64,000 nt of DNA from Artemia franciscana (lineage: Eukaryota; Arthropoda; Branchiopoda; Anostraca; Artemiidae), in assembly GCF_032884065.1 (NCBI RefSeq), contig NC_088872.1:1364001-1428000 (forward strand), written 5' to 3'. The notes under the pieces were generated by a model, which saw only the letters and a list, made by a program, of their open reading frames with translations, had not been told where the DNA came from and ran no database searches. Made by a program: the position numbers and the translations under genes. The stretch's first letter is position 1. Each line of letters opens with the position of its first letter. Shown here piece by piece: positions 24,526 to 39,529 of the stretch.

Positions 24526-25271
24526 AAGACTAGGCACATTTTTCCCACACTAGGGCAATATATTCCAAACATGTAGACCATAATGGCGAATCACAAAAGA
24601 TACCCGAGTGATACTCTGAAAGTCATGAGTTATGTTATCAGTTTTACTTGTATTATGATCATGACGTTTTCTATTAAAATTAAAATGATTTTCAAAAGTA
24701 GGGGAAAGCAGATGATCAAACAGTTCGTGGTAACGAACTGTAGTAAGGAGCGACACGGCTCAATAGTAACCAAAACTAAAAAATGGAATTTTGATATCAA
24801 TAGCTACATCAAAAGAATTGCATTTTAATGCTGATTTTAAATATACAAGTTTAATCAAGTTTAGTCTTACCCATCAAAAGTTACGAGCCTAGACTAGGAA
24901 GACTAGGCACATTTTTCACACACTAGGGCAATATATTCCAAACATGTAGACCATAATGGCGAATCACAAAAGATACCCGAGTGATACTCTGAAAGTCATG
25001 AGTTATGTTATCAGTTTTACTTGTATTATGATCATGACGTTTTCTATTAAAATTAAAATGATTTTCAAAAGTAGGGGAAAGCAGATGATCAAACAGTTCG
25101 TGGTAACGAACTGTAGTAAGGAGCGACACGGCTCAATAGTAACCAAAACTCTAAAACATGGAATTTTGATATCAATAGCTACATCAAAAGAATTGCATTT
25201 TAATGCTGATTTTAAATATATAAGTTTAATCAAGTTTAGTCTTACCCATCAAAAGTTACGAGCCTGAGAAA
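24526..25271. repeat. Recent 373-bp tandem duplication
   Basis: 24526-24898 and 24899-25271 are almost identical. Each unit holds about 190 bp of single-copy flank plus the first 170 bp of a family A copy, including its hairpin (24721-24740 and 25094-25113). The duplication therefore spans an insertion junction and happened after the family A copy arrived. Confidence 0.9.
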
Positions 25272-26711
25272 ATTTGCCTTATTTTATAAAATAGGGCGAA
25301 ACTACCCCTAATAGTCATAGAATCTTAACAAAAATGACACCATCAGATTCAGCGTGTCAGGGAACCCTTTTGTAGAAGTTTCAAGCTCCTATTTACAAAA
25401 ATGTAGAATTCTGCATTTTTTGCCAGAAGGCAGATCACGGATGCGTGTTTATTTGTTTGTTTGTTTGTTTTTGTTTTTTTTCCAGGGGTGATCGTATCGA
25501 CCCAGTGGTCTTAGAATCCTGCGAGAGGGCTCATTCTAACAGAAATGAAAACGCCCTTTTTAAGTGAACAAAAAATCGGAGGGCACCTAGACCCCCTCCC
25601 ACGCTAATTATTTCCCCAAAGTCACCAGATCAAAATTCTGAGATAGCCATTTTATTCAGCGTAGCCAAAAAACCTTATAACTATGTCTTTGGGGACGACG
25701 TACTCCCCCACAGTCCCCGTGGGAGGGGCCACAAGTTACAAACTTTGACCAGTGCTTACAAATAGTAATGGTTATTTGGAAGTGTACAGACGTTTTCAGG
25801 GCGATTTTTAGGTTGGGGGGGGGGGGGGGGGGTTGAGAAGAGGTGGATATGCTGTGGGAACTTTCCTTGGATGAATTTGTTATGGGGAGAGATAATTTTC
25901 ATGAAAGGAGCGTATGATTTTCTAGCATTATTAAAAAAAAAACAATGAAAAAATAAATATTAAAAAGTGTTTTCAACTGAAAGTAAGGAGAAGCCTTAAA
26001 ACTTAAAACAAACAGAAATTATTACGCATATGATGGGCTCACCTCCTCCTAATACCTCGCTCTTTACACTAAAGTATTTTTAGTAATTTCAACTATTTAT
26101 TCTACGGCTTTTGTGATTCAGGGGTCATTCTTAAGAAATTGGGACAAAATTTAAGCCTTAGTGTAAAGAGCGACGTACTGACGGGGGGGGGAACCCCCTC
26201 ATATACATAATAAAAATATACAAAGATAGAAGTTCGTTACGTAAGTTAATTCTTAAGTTAAGTATATTTATTACTAATGAAAATATTCGTAATAAATTAA
26301 AAGTTCTAGTTGCTTTTTTAAGTAACCAGAAAATTGGAGGGCAACTAGGCCTCCTCCCCCGCTCCTTTTCCCCTCAAAATCATTCGACCAAAACTATGAG
26401 AAAGCCATTTAGCAAAAAAATAAATATGCAAATTTCTTTTTAATTATTCATCTGCGGAGAGCCAAAATCAAAACATGCATTGATTCAAAAAAGTTCAGAA
26501 ATCAAATAAAAAAAACAATTGTTTTTAACGGGAAGTAAGGAGCGACATTAAAACTTAAAACGAACAGAAATTACTTCGTATATGAAAGGGGATGCTTCCT
26601 CATCAGCGCCCCGCTCTTTACGCTGAAGTTTTTTACTGTTTTAAAAAGTAGAGTTAAGAGAAAGAGTCAATCTTTACCGTAAAGAGCGGGGCGTTGATGA
26701 GGAAGCAGCTT
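25089..26711 (+). mobile_element. Family A repeat, nearly complete
   Basis: Runs from TCAAA plus hairpin (25094-25113) through both modules to the first foldback arm. It breaks off early in the second arm at about 26711, where unrelated sequence begins. A poly(G) run lies near 25819-25833. Confidence 0.85.
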
Positions 26712-28580
26712 GTTTCTGCAGGTAGCTTATACAGTCTTAGTCTCAAGTTTACATAAAAATAGTGATTTCAGCACCCAAACTCAAAGAGGTTTCAACGTCA
26801 CCTGAAGAGACCTTTCCCTTCTCTCAGTGGTGGTATTTAGGATTTTAAACAGTTGAAAAGCTACCAGAAGCTCATAAGTCTACCAGCAGCCTAGTTTGTT
26901 ATTGTCTATTCAGACTTATTGTATTAATTACTTAATGTCTTACTATCTATTCAACATACCTTAGTAAACAGTTTATTCCCATTGTGCTTCAGTGTGAATA
27001 CTATTACTGATACTGCAGCTGCAATGACAAATATTGCCCCCATCACTACTACTATTACTCTTGCTGCTATGACAAGAACTATTGCCAATGCTATGGGTGT
27101 TTCTTAAACCCTCAAGAAAGTATAGGGACAGTGTTGGACTGAATCAAAACACTGTATGTACATATAGGTTATCAAAAAGGTTGATTAATAGTACCCAGCA
27201 ACGCTGTAGGGTATTAATCTAAAACTTCTAGTCCTACCAATATTACTATAGCTTTAGCCACTACTTCTACTATTGTTGCTCCTATTACTGCAACTATTCA
27301 CCGCTTCTTCTTAGAAACATTCTGAGCTTAGAGTCGTTGATATAAGCTAAAGTTTTTATCTTTAATTTAAAACAAGAATACAAATTGAATTTATCCCCCC
27401 TCCAGTTGTCAGCATAAAAATTCTAAATGAATCAAAGCTTTTGTGGCTTTTTCAATGCTATCGCAGAGAAAAATAGTTCAAATCTTTTGTTTGTAAATGG
27501 TATTATTAGGTTGCTTTATGAAGCAATAAACATCATTGCAATCCCCTAATTAGAACCAAAACTGATAAAATGCTACAACCCTATTACAACCTTTATTACA
27601 ACCTTTATTATTACAAGTTATTTTAAAGTTTGTATAAACTAAACTTTCTTTTCCAATGTGTATCCACGCTGCCACGATGTTCATTGGCGGCACACCGCCA
27701 ATTAATTGGTTTGGGTTCTGGGTCCACCACCACGTGTACCTTTATTTCTCGGGGGAAGTAGGGACATATTTGTAAAATATTTAAATAGTATTTGTTGATT
27801 ACGGACTTCTATGTTACAAAATCAACTCGAAGGCTGTAATAAACAAACTTAAAAAGACTTAAGTACCAAATTTACTGATGTCAAATAACATTTGTGAAAT
27901 CTATACCAATTTGGGACTTTTGCATTGCAAAATTATCAAAAGATTAGTAAATAGAAACTTCTAAACTACAAGAATTTCTAAATACAAACTTCTAGGTGCA
28001 AAACTTTAACACTTCAAAACTTCAAAACGTTAAAACTTCTAGAAGTCAATGCAAGATTCAAGTTGCAAAATCTATTTTTGTTTATTTTGTTGAAAGACAT
28101 GCACAATGCGTAGAAAAGTATATGGAATAAGTTGTGTCACTGAACTTAGAAAACTCCTGGGAAAAAGATCAGGCTCTTTTGCAAATCTGATAAATTCTTA
28201 AGGTCAATTTCTATGCCATACAAATTAAAAGTGGGCTATTTTAGTCCAAAAATGAGGTAACATTTGTAGACATTAAGTTCAAAAAATTTAACAAATAAAC
28301 AGGGAACTATATCTGAGATGGAAGATAACAGCTGGAAAACCAAAATCTGGTATCTAGGGAAAAGTGATTTCTTACCTTTCATAGATCCAAATAAATGTTG
28401 TTCATAGCATAACTCTTTTTTTAAGTTTAATTGCTTCTCTTTTATTGTTGTTTTGTGCCTATACTAAAATTTTATTAAAAAGGAGAACTAAATTCATTTT
28501 GATGGTTATTGAAAGGATGAAAGGTGATTCATGAAGGGTGCTCAGTGTTGATAAAGATATAAAAAGGCTTATATACATAT
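26712..28580. other. No gene; degenerate CTA/TAG repeat part
   Basis: 26995-27310 contains scattered ACTACTACTATTACT-type triplets, the reverse orientation of the TAG satellites at 38.9 and 61.4 kb. The rest is AT-rich with no supported gene. Confidence 0.45.
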
Positions 28581-28850
28581 ATTAAATAAAAAAAACAAGT
28601 TTTTTTAAATGAAAGTAAGGAGCAACATTAAAACTTAAAACGAACAGAAATTACTCCGTATATGAAAGGGGTTTTTCCTCCTCAACGGCCCGCTCTTTAC
28701 GGTTTCTTACTGTTTTAAAATAGAGTTAAGAGAAAGAGTCAAATTTTAGCGCGAAGAGCGGGGTGTTGTGGAGGAAAAGCCCCTTTCATATACGGAGTAA
28801 TTTCTGTTCGTTTTAAGTTTTAATGTTGCTCCTTACTTTCATTTACTTTC
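28581..28850. mobile_element. Stand-alone foldback of family A, right end truncated
   Basis: Starts ATTAAAT at 28581 and shows the usual inverted arms around 28690-28745. It stops within the last arm, where the LINE Z relic begins. Confidence 0.8.
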
Positions 28851-28852
28851 AG

Positions 28853-29640
28853 TTACTGAAAAGTTCAATGACCCAAATTCATTGAACAAAGAAGGTATTG
28901 AACTGATAATCAGCCAAGTTTATGATTCAATCACTCTCGAGTTTAATCCAAAGTTTGCAAAAATTGAGAAGGCTCTACTAGGTAGTCTGAGATTTCAAAT
29001 TGAAAATTTGGAGGAGAGAATTGGTCGAATAGAAACAAAGCTTGATAATTAGGATCAAGAGTCCGTGTTTGATAGCCTTGTATTTCATGGGGTAAAGTAG
29101 TTACCTGGTGTAGATACTCATACGGCAATATCTAACATTATAAATAGCAAAATGTCTGTGCTGGGCCCTTTACTTTATTTAGTTTACGTGAACATGATGC
29201 GCGTTTATCTAAAGGATACATATATTACTAACATTATTGCTAACAAAATTTCCAAAATCCGCAGATAATTTGATAGCAAAAGCTCATATTACTCTCAAAA
29301 GATTAGAGATGTTTACAAGTTTAAGTTTGCTGTGTGAATGTAAAGAAAAATTTTACTGACATTCTGTAGAGTGGGTGATTCTGTTGATGTAAGTAGTAAA
29401 GTTCTATTTGGTGAAAAGCCTATTTTACAAGTTATATCACTGCGGTACCTCGGCTTCCATGTTGATTCTAATCTATCGTGGAAGCATCATAGCGACATTA
29501 TCTCCACCAAAGTTGCACGTGGAGTTGGCATCCTCAAAAGATTGAAACATATTCTGCCGGAACGTATACTTCGCACGATATATTTTGCAATAATATACCC
29601 ATATATCATGCGGATGTTTAGTCTGGAGAAGCAATTTTTA
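28853..29640 (+). mobile_element. LINE Z, internally deleted relic (ORF1 piece joined to RT piece)
   Basis: 28860-29155 encodes a coiled-coil-like segment, IENLEERIGRIETKLDN, followed after a stop by SVFDSLVFHGVK, typical of LINE ORF1 proteins. In the same frame it continues directly into VLGPLLYLVYVN, an RT motif normally far downstream. The catalytic FADD region is degraded to SADN (about 29262-29275). The segment 29371-29625 reads LRYLGFHVDSNLSWKHH, STKVARGVGILKRLKHILP and IYFAIIYPYI, the RT C-terminal region of jockey/CR1-like LINEs. Several kilobases between ORF1 and RT are missing. Dead. Confidence 0.75.
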
Positions 29641-29644
29641 TGTT

Positions 29645-30968
29645 AATCACAAGCTAAATGGCTTTCTCATAGTTTTGGTCGGACGGTTTCGCTAAAAACA
29701 AGGGGGTGGGAGAGGAGGCCTGGTTATTTCCCAATTTTTGATTACTTAAAAATACAACTAGATTTGTTTTATTTTTTTACAAACGTTTTTGTTAGTAATA
29801 AACATACGTACCTACGAATTAGCTTATGTAACGAACTTATATATTTGTGTATTTTTATTATGTATATGAGGGGGTTTGCCCCCTCGTCAATACCTCGTTC
29901 TTTATACTAAAGCTTGAATTTTGTCCCAAATCTTTCAGAATGACCCTTGAATCACAAAGGCCGTAGAATAACTAGTTAGAGTTACTAAAAATACTTTAGC
30001 GTAAAGAGCAAGGTATTGTGGAAGAGACAAACCCCCTTATATAAGTAATATTTTATGTTCGTTTTAAGTTTTAAAGTTGATCATTACTTCCAGTTGAAAA
30101 AAAAAATATTTTCTCATTGTCTCATTGTCTTATAAATGATGCTAGAAAATCCTGAGACCCCTTCATGGAAATTCTCTTCCCTCATGAAAAATTGCTCCAC
30201 GGAAAGATCCTCCCACGTAACCTGCCCCCCCCCCCGACCCACCCTAACCCCAACACAAAAAGTCCCCCTGAAAACGTCTGTACACTTCATAATTAACAAC
30301 TACTATGTGTAAACAATGGTCAAAGTTTATAAGTTGCCGCCCCTCCACCGGGAACTGTGATGGATTTAGTCATCCCCAAAGACATACTTATTAGATTTTT
30401 GACTAAGTTAAACAGAATGGCTATCTCAAAATTTTGATCCGGTGACCTTGGAGAAAAATGTGCGTTGGAGGGGGCCTCGGTGCCCTCCAATTTTTTGGTC
30501 ACTTAAAAAGGACACTAGAACTTTCAATTTACGTTAGAATGAACCCTCTTGCGACATTCTAGGACAACTAGGTCGATACGATCACCCCTGAGAAAAAAAA
30601 ACAAAAAAAAATACGCACCCGTTATCTGTCTTCTGGCAAAAATACAAAATTCCACCTTTTTTATGATACGGGATTGAAACTTCTACAGTAGGGTTCTCGG
30701 ATACGCTAACTCTGATGGTGTGATTTTGTTAAGATTATGTGACTTTTAGAGGGTATTTCCGCCTATTTTCTAAAATAAGGCACATTTTCTCAGGCTCGTA
30801 ACTTTTGACCGGTAAGACTAAACTTGATGAAACTTATATATTTAAAATCAGCATTAAAATGCCATTCTTTTGATGTAACTATTTGTATCAAAACTTCGTT
30901 TTTTAGAGTTTTGGTTACTATTGAGCCTGGTCGCTCCTTACTACAGTTTGTTACCAGGAACTGTTTGG
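29645..30968 (-). mobile_element. Family A repeat without foldback
   Basis: Minus-orientation copy starting within module M2 directly after LINE Z and running to the hairpin (30944-30963, two changed bases). The foldback end is missing, as if lost at the LINE Z boundary. Confidence 0.8.
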
Positions 30969-31503
30969 AAATGTAACTTGTAAATGAATAAAAGCGATAT
31001 ATTCTACTATAACGTTGTTATAGAATTTAGCAATGTCTCAGGTTTTCCTGTCCCTTATTTGTTCTTGTTTTTTTTCTGCCCATTGTGAAAATTCAAATGC
31101 TAAACTGTTATCTGACTTGTAACCAACCGAATTCCAATGGTCAGCTGTTACCAATTCGACATGTGAAAAATTTAAATTCCCTTTAAATCCAGTCGTAATA
31201 TTCAAGGAAGTCAAGTCTTTAAACAACCCTCAAGAGAGCAATTAAGCCAATGAGAAAGGAGGAAATCTCGGTACATATTTCAATGCTATCTTAATAGAAT
31301 GCGCTTTCAACCTAGGAGATTGACCTTAAGAGTGCTCTTTTCCTTTCTTTGAAAAACCTACTTTTTGAAAAAAAAAAGATTTTAAAAAACAAGAACATCA
31401 TAGTTTACATTTAAAAGAATGAAGAAGAGCATCTTTCTTACAGATTTGGGAGAAGTAAGCGTTACTAATTAAAAAAAATCTTGAAAGGAGAATTTCATGC
31501 TAG
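30969..31503. other. No gene recognised
   Basis: AT-rich; a 62-codon minus frame (31038-31226) has no domain or splice context that would support it. Confidence 0.4.
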
Positions 31504-31700
31504 GCAGAGGCAGATCTAGAGTGAAATCTTGGGTGAGGCAAAACGTGACAAGTTTACCAATGTGCAAAATATTGGGGGTGGGGCAATGTGACAAAGATGC
31601 CAATAATTGACCAAATCGGAAAATGTATCCTAAAAAAGAAAAAAAAAACAGGGTAAGAGGGCACCAAAAAAATCTTGGGAGGGGGGGGGGTGAAGTGAAG
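31504..31700 (-). repeat. Dispersed repeat family B, inverted copy
   Basis: Reverse complement shows the blocks CCCAAGATTTTTTTGGTGCC, TTTGGTCAATTATTGGC and CTTTGTCACATTGC in the same order as 4988-5215. A poly(G) run lies at 31680-31690. Confidence 0.65.
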
Positions 31701-31959
31701 CTCTACATATTATATTTTGTGAGGGGGTTGAATTGAATTTTTCTTGTATTTTGTTTTGTAATAATTATTCTCTTTTTTTTGTCCTCAGCTGCAAATGACA
31801 GACGTTATAAATAGCTAGGCGTAGCTAGTTCGACAGTTGTTCGCAAATATGAAATTTCATTGAAAGATTAGGTCAGTTTTTGCATGGGTGTGGCCTCGTT
31901 TGGATATCTGTTGCGAGATCATACATCTATTTGTCGAATAATTTGAAGCTTATTCAAGT

Positions 31960-32235
31960 GTAATTAATTTAAACAACCTTCCACAAAACAAGTTTTTAAA
32001 AGAAAAGAGAGCTCTATCAAACAAAAAATGAGCAGAAATAAAGTAAAATAATCTTCCAAGTGTGAAACTACCTAGTGTCACCATCACTAAATAAATGAAA
32101 CCCAAAACAAAAAGAAATTACAATGAATAACTGAGTAAAATTCAAAACGAGGAAAAATAAACATGAATAGGTCTGACTCCCCTTTCACACCTCCCATGCC
32201 TTCTCAAGACAAGAACATAATTTGCACTTTTACGG
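31960..32235 (+). repeat. Dispersed repeat family C
   Basis: Shares ATAATCTTCCAAGTGTGAAA and a following ACTCAAAACGAGCAAAAATT-like block with 48400-48660. No coding capacity is seen. Confidence 0.6.
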
Positions 32236-32298
32236 AAACAGAGTATATTTTAAATTATTGATTCAGAGTTCAAAGTGAACGCACCTGTCTTAGATTGG

Positions 32299-34028
32299 AT
32301 TAAATAAAAAAAAACTAGTTTTTTTAACTGAAAGTAAGGAGCGACATTAAAACTTAAAACGAACAGAAATTACTCCGTATATGAAATGGGTTGTCCCTCG
32401 CTCTTTACGCTAGAGTTTGACTCTTTGCCACAATTCTACTTTTTAAAACAATTAAAAACTTTAGCGTAAAGAGCGTGGGACTGCGGAGGGGACAACCCAT
32501 TTCATATACGGAGTAATTTCTGTTCGTTTTAAGTTTTAATGTTGCTCCTTACTTTCAGTTAAAAAAACTAGTTTTTTTTTATTTAATTTCTGAACGTTTT
32601 TGAATTAATGCATGTTTGATTTTGGCTCTCCGCACATAAATTATTGAAATGAAATTAGTATATTAATTTTTTTTGGCTAAATGGCTTTCTCTTAGTTTTG
32701 ATCAGATGATTTTGAGAAATAAGGGGTGGGGAAGGAGGCCTAGCTGCCCTCCAATTTTTCGGTTACTTAAAAAGGCTACTAGAACTTTTAATATTCAACG
32801 AACGTTTTTATTAGTAAAAAATATACGTAACTTAAGAATTAACTTACGTAACAAACTTTTATATTCTTATATTTTTATTATGTGTACGAGGGGGTTTGTA
32901 CCCTCGTTAATACCTCGCTCTTTACACTAAATCGTAAGTTTTGTCCCAATTCTTTAAGAATGATCCCTGAATCAAAAAGGCCGTAGAATAAATAGTTGAA
33001 ATCACTAAAAATATTTTAGCATAAAGAGCGAGGTATTTATCTCCTCCTAAATACCTCGCTCTTTATGCTAAAGTATTTTTAGAACCACTCATATGCGTAA
33101 TAATCTCTGTTCGTTTTAAATTTCAATGCTATTCCTTACTTTCATTTGAAAAAACGTTTTCATGTTTATTTTTTCATTGTTTTTTTATAGTAATGCTAGA
33201 AAATCCTGCGCCCTTTTCATTGAATTTTTCTTCCCCCATGACATATTCCTCAAAGGAAAGATCCTCCCACAAAGCCCTCTCCCATCAACCCCACCCCCCA
33301 AACCAAAAAATCCCCATGAAAATGTCTGTACACTTCCCAATAACCATTACTATATGTAAACATTGGTCAAAGTTTGTAACTTGCAGCCCCTCCCTCAGGG
33401 ATTGTGGGGGAGTAAGTCATTCCCAAAGACATAGTTATTATGGTTTTCGACAATGCTGAACAAAATGGCTATCATAAAATTTTCATCTGTTGACTTTTGG
33501 AAAAAAATGAGCATGGGAGGGGGCCTATTTGCCCTCCAATTTTTTTGGTCACTTAAAAAGGACAAAAGAACTTTTCATTTCCGTTAGAATGAGCCCTCTC
33601 GCGACATTCTAGGACCACTTGGTCGATAAGATGACCCCTGGGAAAAAAACCAAAAAAAAACAACAAATAAACACGCACCCGTGATTTGTCTTCTGGCAAG
33701 AAATACAAAATTCCACACTTTTTAGATAGGAGCTTGAAATTTTTGCTATAGAGTTCTCTGATATACCGAATGCGATAGTGTGATTTTCGTTAAGATTCTA
33801 TGACTTTTAGGGGATGTTTCCCCCTTTTTTACAAACAGGACAAATTTTCTCAGGCTCGTAACTTTTGATGACAAAGACTAAATTAATTGAAACTTATATA
33901 TTTAGAATCAGCGTAAAAATTCAATTCTTTTAATGTATCTTTTAGCATCAAAATTCCGTTTTTTAGAATTTCGTTTACTATTGAGCCGGGTCGCCCCTTA
34001 CTACAGTTCCTTACCACGAACTGTTTGA
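32299..34028 (-). mobile_element. Family A repeat, complete copy
   Basis: The most complete minus-orientation copy. In order it shows the foldback (32299-32587), M2 (about 32675-32800), a long hairpin (33005-33082), M1 (about 33470-33580), the terminal hairpin (34004-34023) and then TTTGA, the complement of the TC start. Short open frames inside (for example 33162-33459) are not conserved and are not called genes. Confidence 0.9.
33005..33082. repeat. Long hairpin inside family A
   Basis: 35-nt arms (33005-33039 and 33048-33082) around an 8-nt loop; counterpart of 711-788. Confidence 0.85.
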
Positions 34029-34357
34029 AAAGAAAATAATTCGGTATTTCGGGGCTTCTGACATTATTACTCCTTTGCGGAAGTTAGGCTCAAAATTGAA
34101 AAAGGATTATATTTTTTCTCTGGGCCCCTTCCACCTCTTAGTTCGTTTATTTTCCGGTTAGTTTTCACCTGTTTTCGCTTTATAGTTGTGTTATCTCTTA
34201 GCAGTTCTTTGGTTAGTTGAGTTATGGTTGTGGTATATATGTTTTATCGCTCGTATAGTTGTGTTATTTTCAAATTATACTCCATAATAGAGAGGCTCCG
34301 AACATCCAGCATTGTATGTTAAGCTCTTAATTTGACGTTTTTTTCTAACGTGACCAC
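34029..34357. other. No gene recognised
   Basis: AT-rich spacer between two minus-orientation family A copies. Confidence 0.4.
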
Positions 34358-35189
34358 ATTCGTCCTGCGCCCTTTTCATTGAATGTTTCCCCCATGGCAT
34401 ATTTCTCCAAGGAAAGATCCTCCCACATAGCCCCCTCCCTCAACCCTACCCCCAAAACCAAAAAAAATCCCCCTGAAAACGTCTGTACACTTCCCAATAA
34501 CCATTATTATATGTAAACACTGGTTGAAGTATGTAACTTGCAACCCCTCCCCCAGGGACTGTGGGGGAGTAAGTCATCCCCAAAAACATAGTTATTATGA
34601 TTTTCGACTATGCTAAACAAAATGGCTATCTCAAAATTTTGATCCGTTGACTTTGGGAAAAAAATGAGCGTGGGAGGGGGCCTAGATGCCCTCCAATTTT
34701 TTTGGTCACTTAAAAAGGGCACTAGAACTTTTCATTTCCGTTAGAATGAGCCCTCTTGCGACATTCTAGGACCACTTGGTCGATACGATGACCCCTGGGA
34801 AAAAAAAAACAAAAAAAAAACAAACAAATAAACACGCACCCGTGATTTGTCTTCTGGCAAAAAAATGCAAAATTCCACATTTTTGTAGATAGGAGCTTGA
34901 AACTTCTACAGTAGGGTTCCCTGATACGCTGAACCTGATGATGTCATTTTCGTTAAGATCCTACGACTTTTAGGGGGTGTTTCCCCCTATTTTCCTAAAT
35001 AAGGCAAATTTTCTCAGGCTCGTAACTTTTGATGGCTAAGACTAAACTTGATGAAACTTATATATTTAAAATCAGCATTAAAATGCGATTCTTTTGATGT
35101 AGCTATTGATATCAAAATTCAATTTTTTATAGTTTTGGTTCCTATTGAGCCGGATCGCTCCTTACTACAGTTCGTTACCACGAACTGTT

Positions 35190-35192
<3 letters not shown>
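34358..35192 (-). mobile_element. Family A repeat, hairpin half only
   Basis: Contains M1 and the hairpin end (35168-35187) followed by TTTGA, then an (AT)n tract. The M2/foldback half is absent. High similarity to 1-600. Confidence 0.85.

Positions 35193-35251
<59 letters not shown>
35192..35251. repeat. (AT)n microsatellite
   Basis: 60 bp of AT dinucleotide starting immediately at the end of the family A copy. Confidence 0.95.
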
Positions 35252-36527
<1,276 letters not shown>

Positions 36528-36836
36528 GAATTCTTTCTAAATCAGATGCAGCGTCAATTACCTCAAGGTCAAATATACCCTTATATTATTGAAGACGCTT
36601 TTATTGCAGTAAACCAAGGGACAAAAATTGGGGTTTGCACCAATGCAGAAGCAAAATTATACCGTAGCCAGAGGAAAAGGGACTATCTCACTCACATATT
36701 TACCATAGCTCAGACTACTTACCAGTCTACTCTTCTTCCTACAATAAGTCAATGTATCTGTCTTCCTGTTGAAAGCGAGTCATGGAAAACAGAAAGTGCC
36801 AATTTTTGGATGATGCATCGAGCTGGAATGAGAAAG
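36528..36836 (+). CDS. Internal exon of an unidentified split gene (exon b)
   Basis: The acceptor TTTTCATTCTAG ends at 36527 and the donor AAG|GTATGG follows 36836. The exon is 309 nt (103 codons), phase 0 at both ends, and accepts exon a (phase 0 donor) without a shift. The peptide begins EFFLNQMQRQLPQGQIYPY, continues GVCTNAEAKLYRSQRKRDYL and ends WMMHRAGMRK. The stretch T-N-A-E-A-K-L-Y-R-S lines up with T-N-S-E-A-M-L-C-R-S of exon a, so the two exons look like ancient duplicates of one domain. Left phases differ (2 versus 0), so in-frame use as alternatives is unlikely; serial inclusion fits. Family unknown. Confidence 0.65.
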
Positions 36837-36911
36837 GTATGGTACGGTAAATGTTCCAAGCATTTACCTTAATTTTGCAGTAGCAATGTAAAGAGAAATA
36901 TATATACACAC

Positions 36912-36913
<2 letters not shown>

Positions 36914-36990
<77 letters not shown>
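36914..36990. repeat. (AT)n microsatellite
   Basis: AT dinucleotide tract about 80 bp after exon b, preceded by a short (AC)-like stretch. Confidence 0.9.
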
Positions 36991-36992
<2 letters not shown>

Positions 36993-37225
36993 TATATTCT
37001 ATATATGGATTCTCATTGTCACTTGTCTTGCTAACCGCAGACGCGAGCCTCTTCTTTACGTCATGACAGCACCACCCGACCTCCTTGGGAAAAATGCGAA
37101 TTCTTCCTTAAAGTCCTGAACTATTTAGGTCGGTCTTGTAACCTGAAATGTCAATGATGTAATATATATATATATATATATTTTGAATATTAATCGTTTA
37201 ATTAACTTAAGATAGAATTATTACT

Positions 37226-37417
37226 CTAAAAATAAGCAGTTTCGTAGGTAGTTGTCAGGGCTTCCTTCCATATTTCGTTATATGTTCTTCGTTCATTTTC
37301 AGGTGGTAGCAGAACTTTTAAGCTACATTGTCTTTTCACACAAGAAAATGCAACGTATAAAATTTCATTATTAAAAATCGGAGAACTAAGGTTGACGCCA
37401 AAAATTTCAAAATCCAA
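37226..37417 (-). pseudogene. Second Helitron helicase C-terminal relic
   Basis: The minus-strand frame reads FGVNLSSPIFNNEILYVAFS followed by CVKRQCSLKVLL. This fits the helicase end F-S-H-G-Q-L-Y-V-A-F-S-R-V of Helitron or Pif1-like helicases with several substitutions (N-N-E-I for H-G-Q-x, C for R). Upstream helicase motifs and a CTAG end were not found. It lies in the intron after exon b and differs in sequence from the 21.4-kb relic, so it is a different Helitron lineage. Confidence 0.6.
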
Positions 37418-37590
37418 TATTCAATGGTACATACAAAAATCTCGGATTCCCCTCCTGATATTAATGAATTTTCTCGTCTACAATGGACTTAAGATTATCT
37501 TTCACTTGCTTCTGTTCTATTAACAACAATGTAATAATTTCAAATTAAAATGATTTTCAACTAGTCAATAGGTTCTTGTTTTGGTTAAAC

Positions 37591-38929
<1,339 letters not shown>

Positions 38930-39290
38930 AGAAGTAATAGAAGTCATAGTAGTAGTACTAGTAGTAGCAGCAGTAGTAGTAGTAATCGTAGTGGTAGCAG
39001 TAATAGTAATAAAAGTAGTAGTACTAGCAATAGTGGCTGTAGTAGTTGTATTAGCAGTAGTAGTAACAGTCGTAGCAGTTGTATTTGTAGCAGTAGCAAT
39101 GTATTTGGATTTCCCCCTTAAAGTTTACTGAAATTTTCATCTTTTTATTTTCAGCCTTAGTAGTAGTCACAATAAAAGCAGTAGTTGTCGTAGTAGTGGT
39201 GGGCACAGTAGGTGGCCGTTGTAGTGGTAGTAGCAGTAGTAGTATCAGTAGCAGTAGTAGTAGTAGTAGTTTTAGCCATCCTAGTAGCTT
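38930..39290 (+). repeat. TAG-rich trinucleotide satellite
   Basis: Two blocks of TAG/CAG/TAA triplets (38935-39115 and 39160-39285) are separated by a spacer with TTTTATTTTCAGCCTTAGTA. Downstream is CATGCTACCTTTTGGTTTAT, like the CACATATTGCCTTTTGGTCA spacers at 61.4-62.5 kb. Serine- or valine-rich open frames across it are artefacts of the triplets. Confidence 0.85.
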
Positions 39291-39529
39291 CCACATGCTA
39301 CCTTTTGGTTTATTCGTCATCCACCGTATCATTCCCTAAGACTTCAAACTTTTTACCCTAAGACTAAGGTCCTAACCCATTCCTTAGATCCACTTTTTTA
39401 AAACCCTGCATTCAAATAGTGTGTTTTGACATTAGTTCAACACTCCCCTAAACACGCCATGCAAGATTCACCTGAATGTCCTTGGCCTTTTGGACACCAT
39501 GGGTCAAACGTACCCCCTTTTCCCAATAA

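Noticed and set aside
24550..25129. Two identical 68-codon minus frames
   Set aside because: The identity comes from the 373-bp DNA duplication, not from protein conservation; no splice or domain support.
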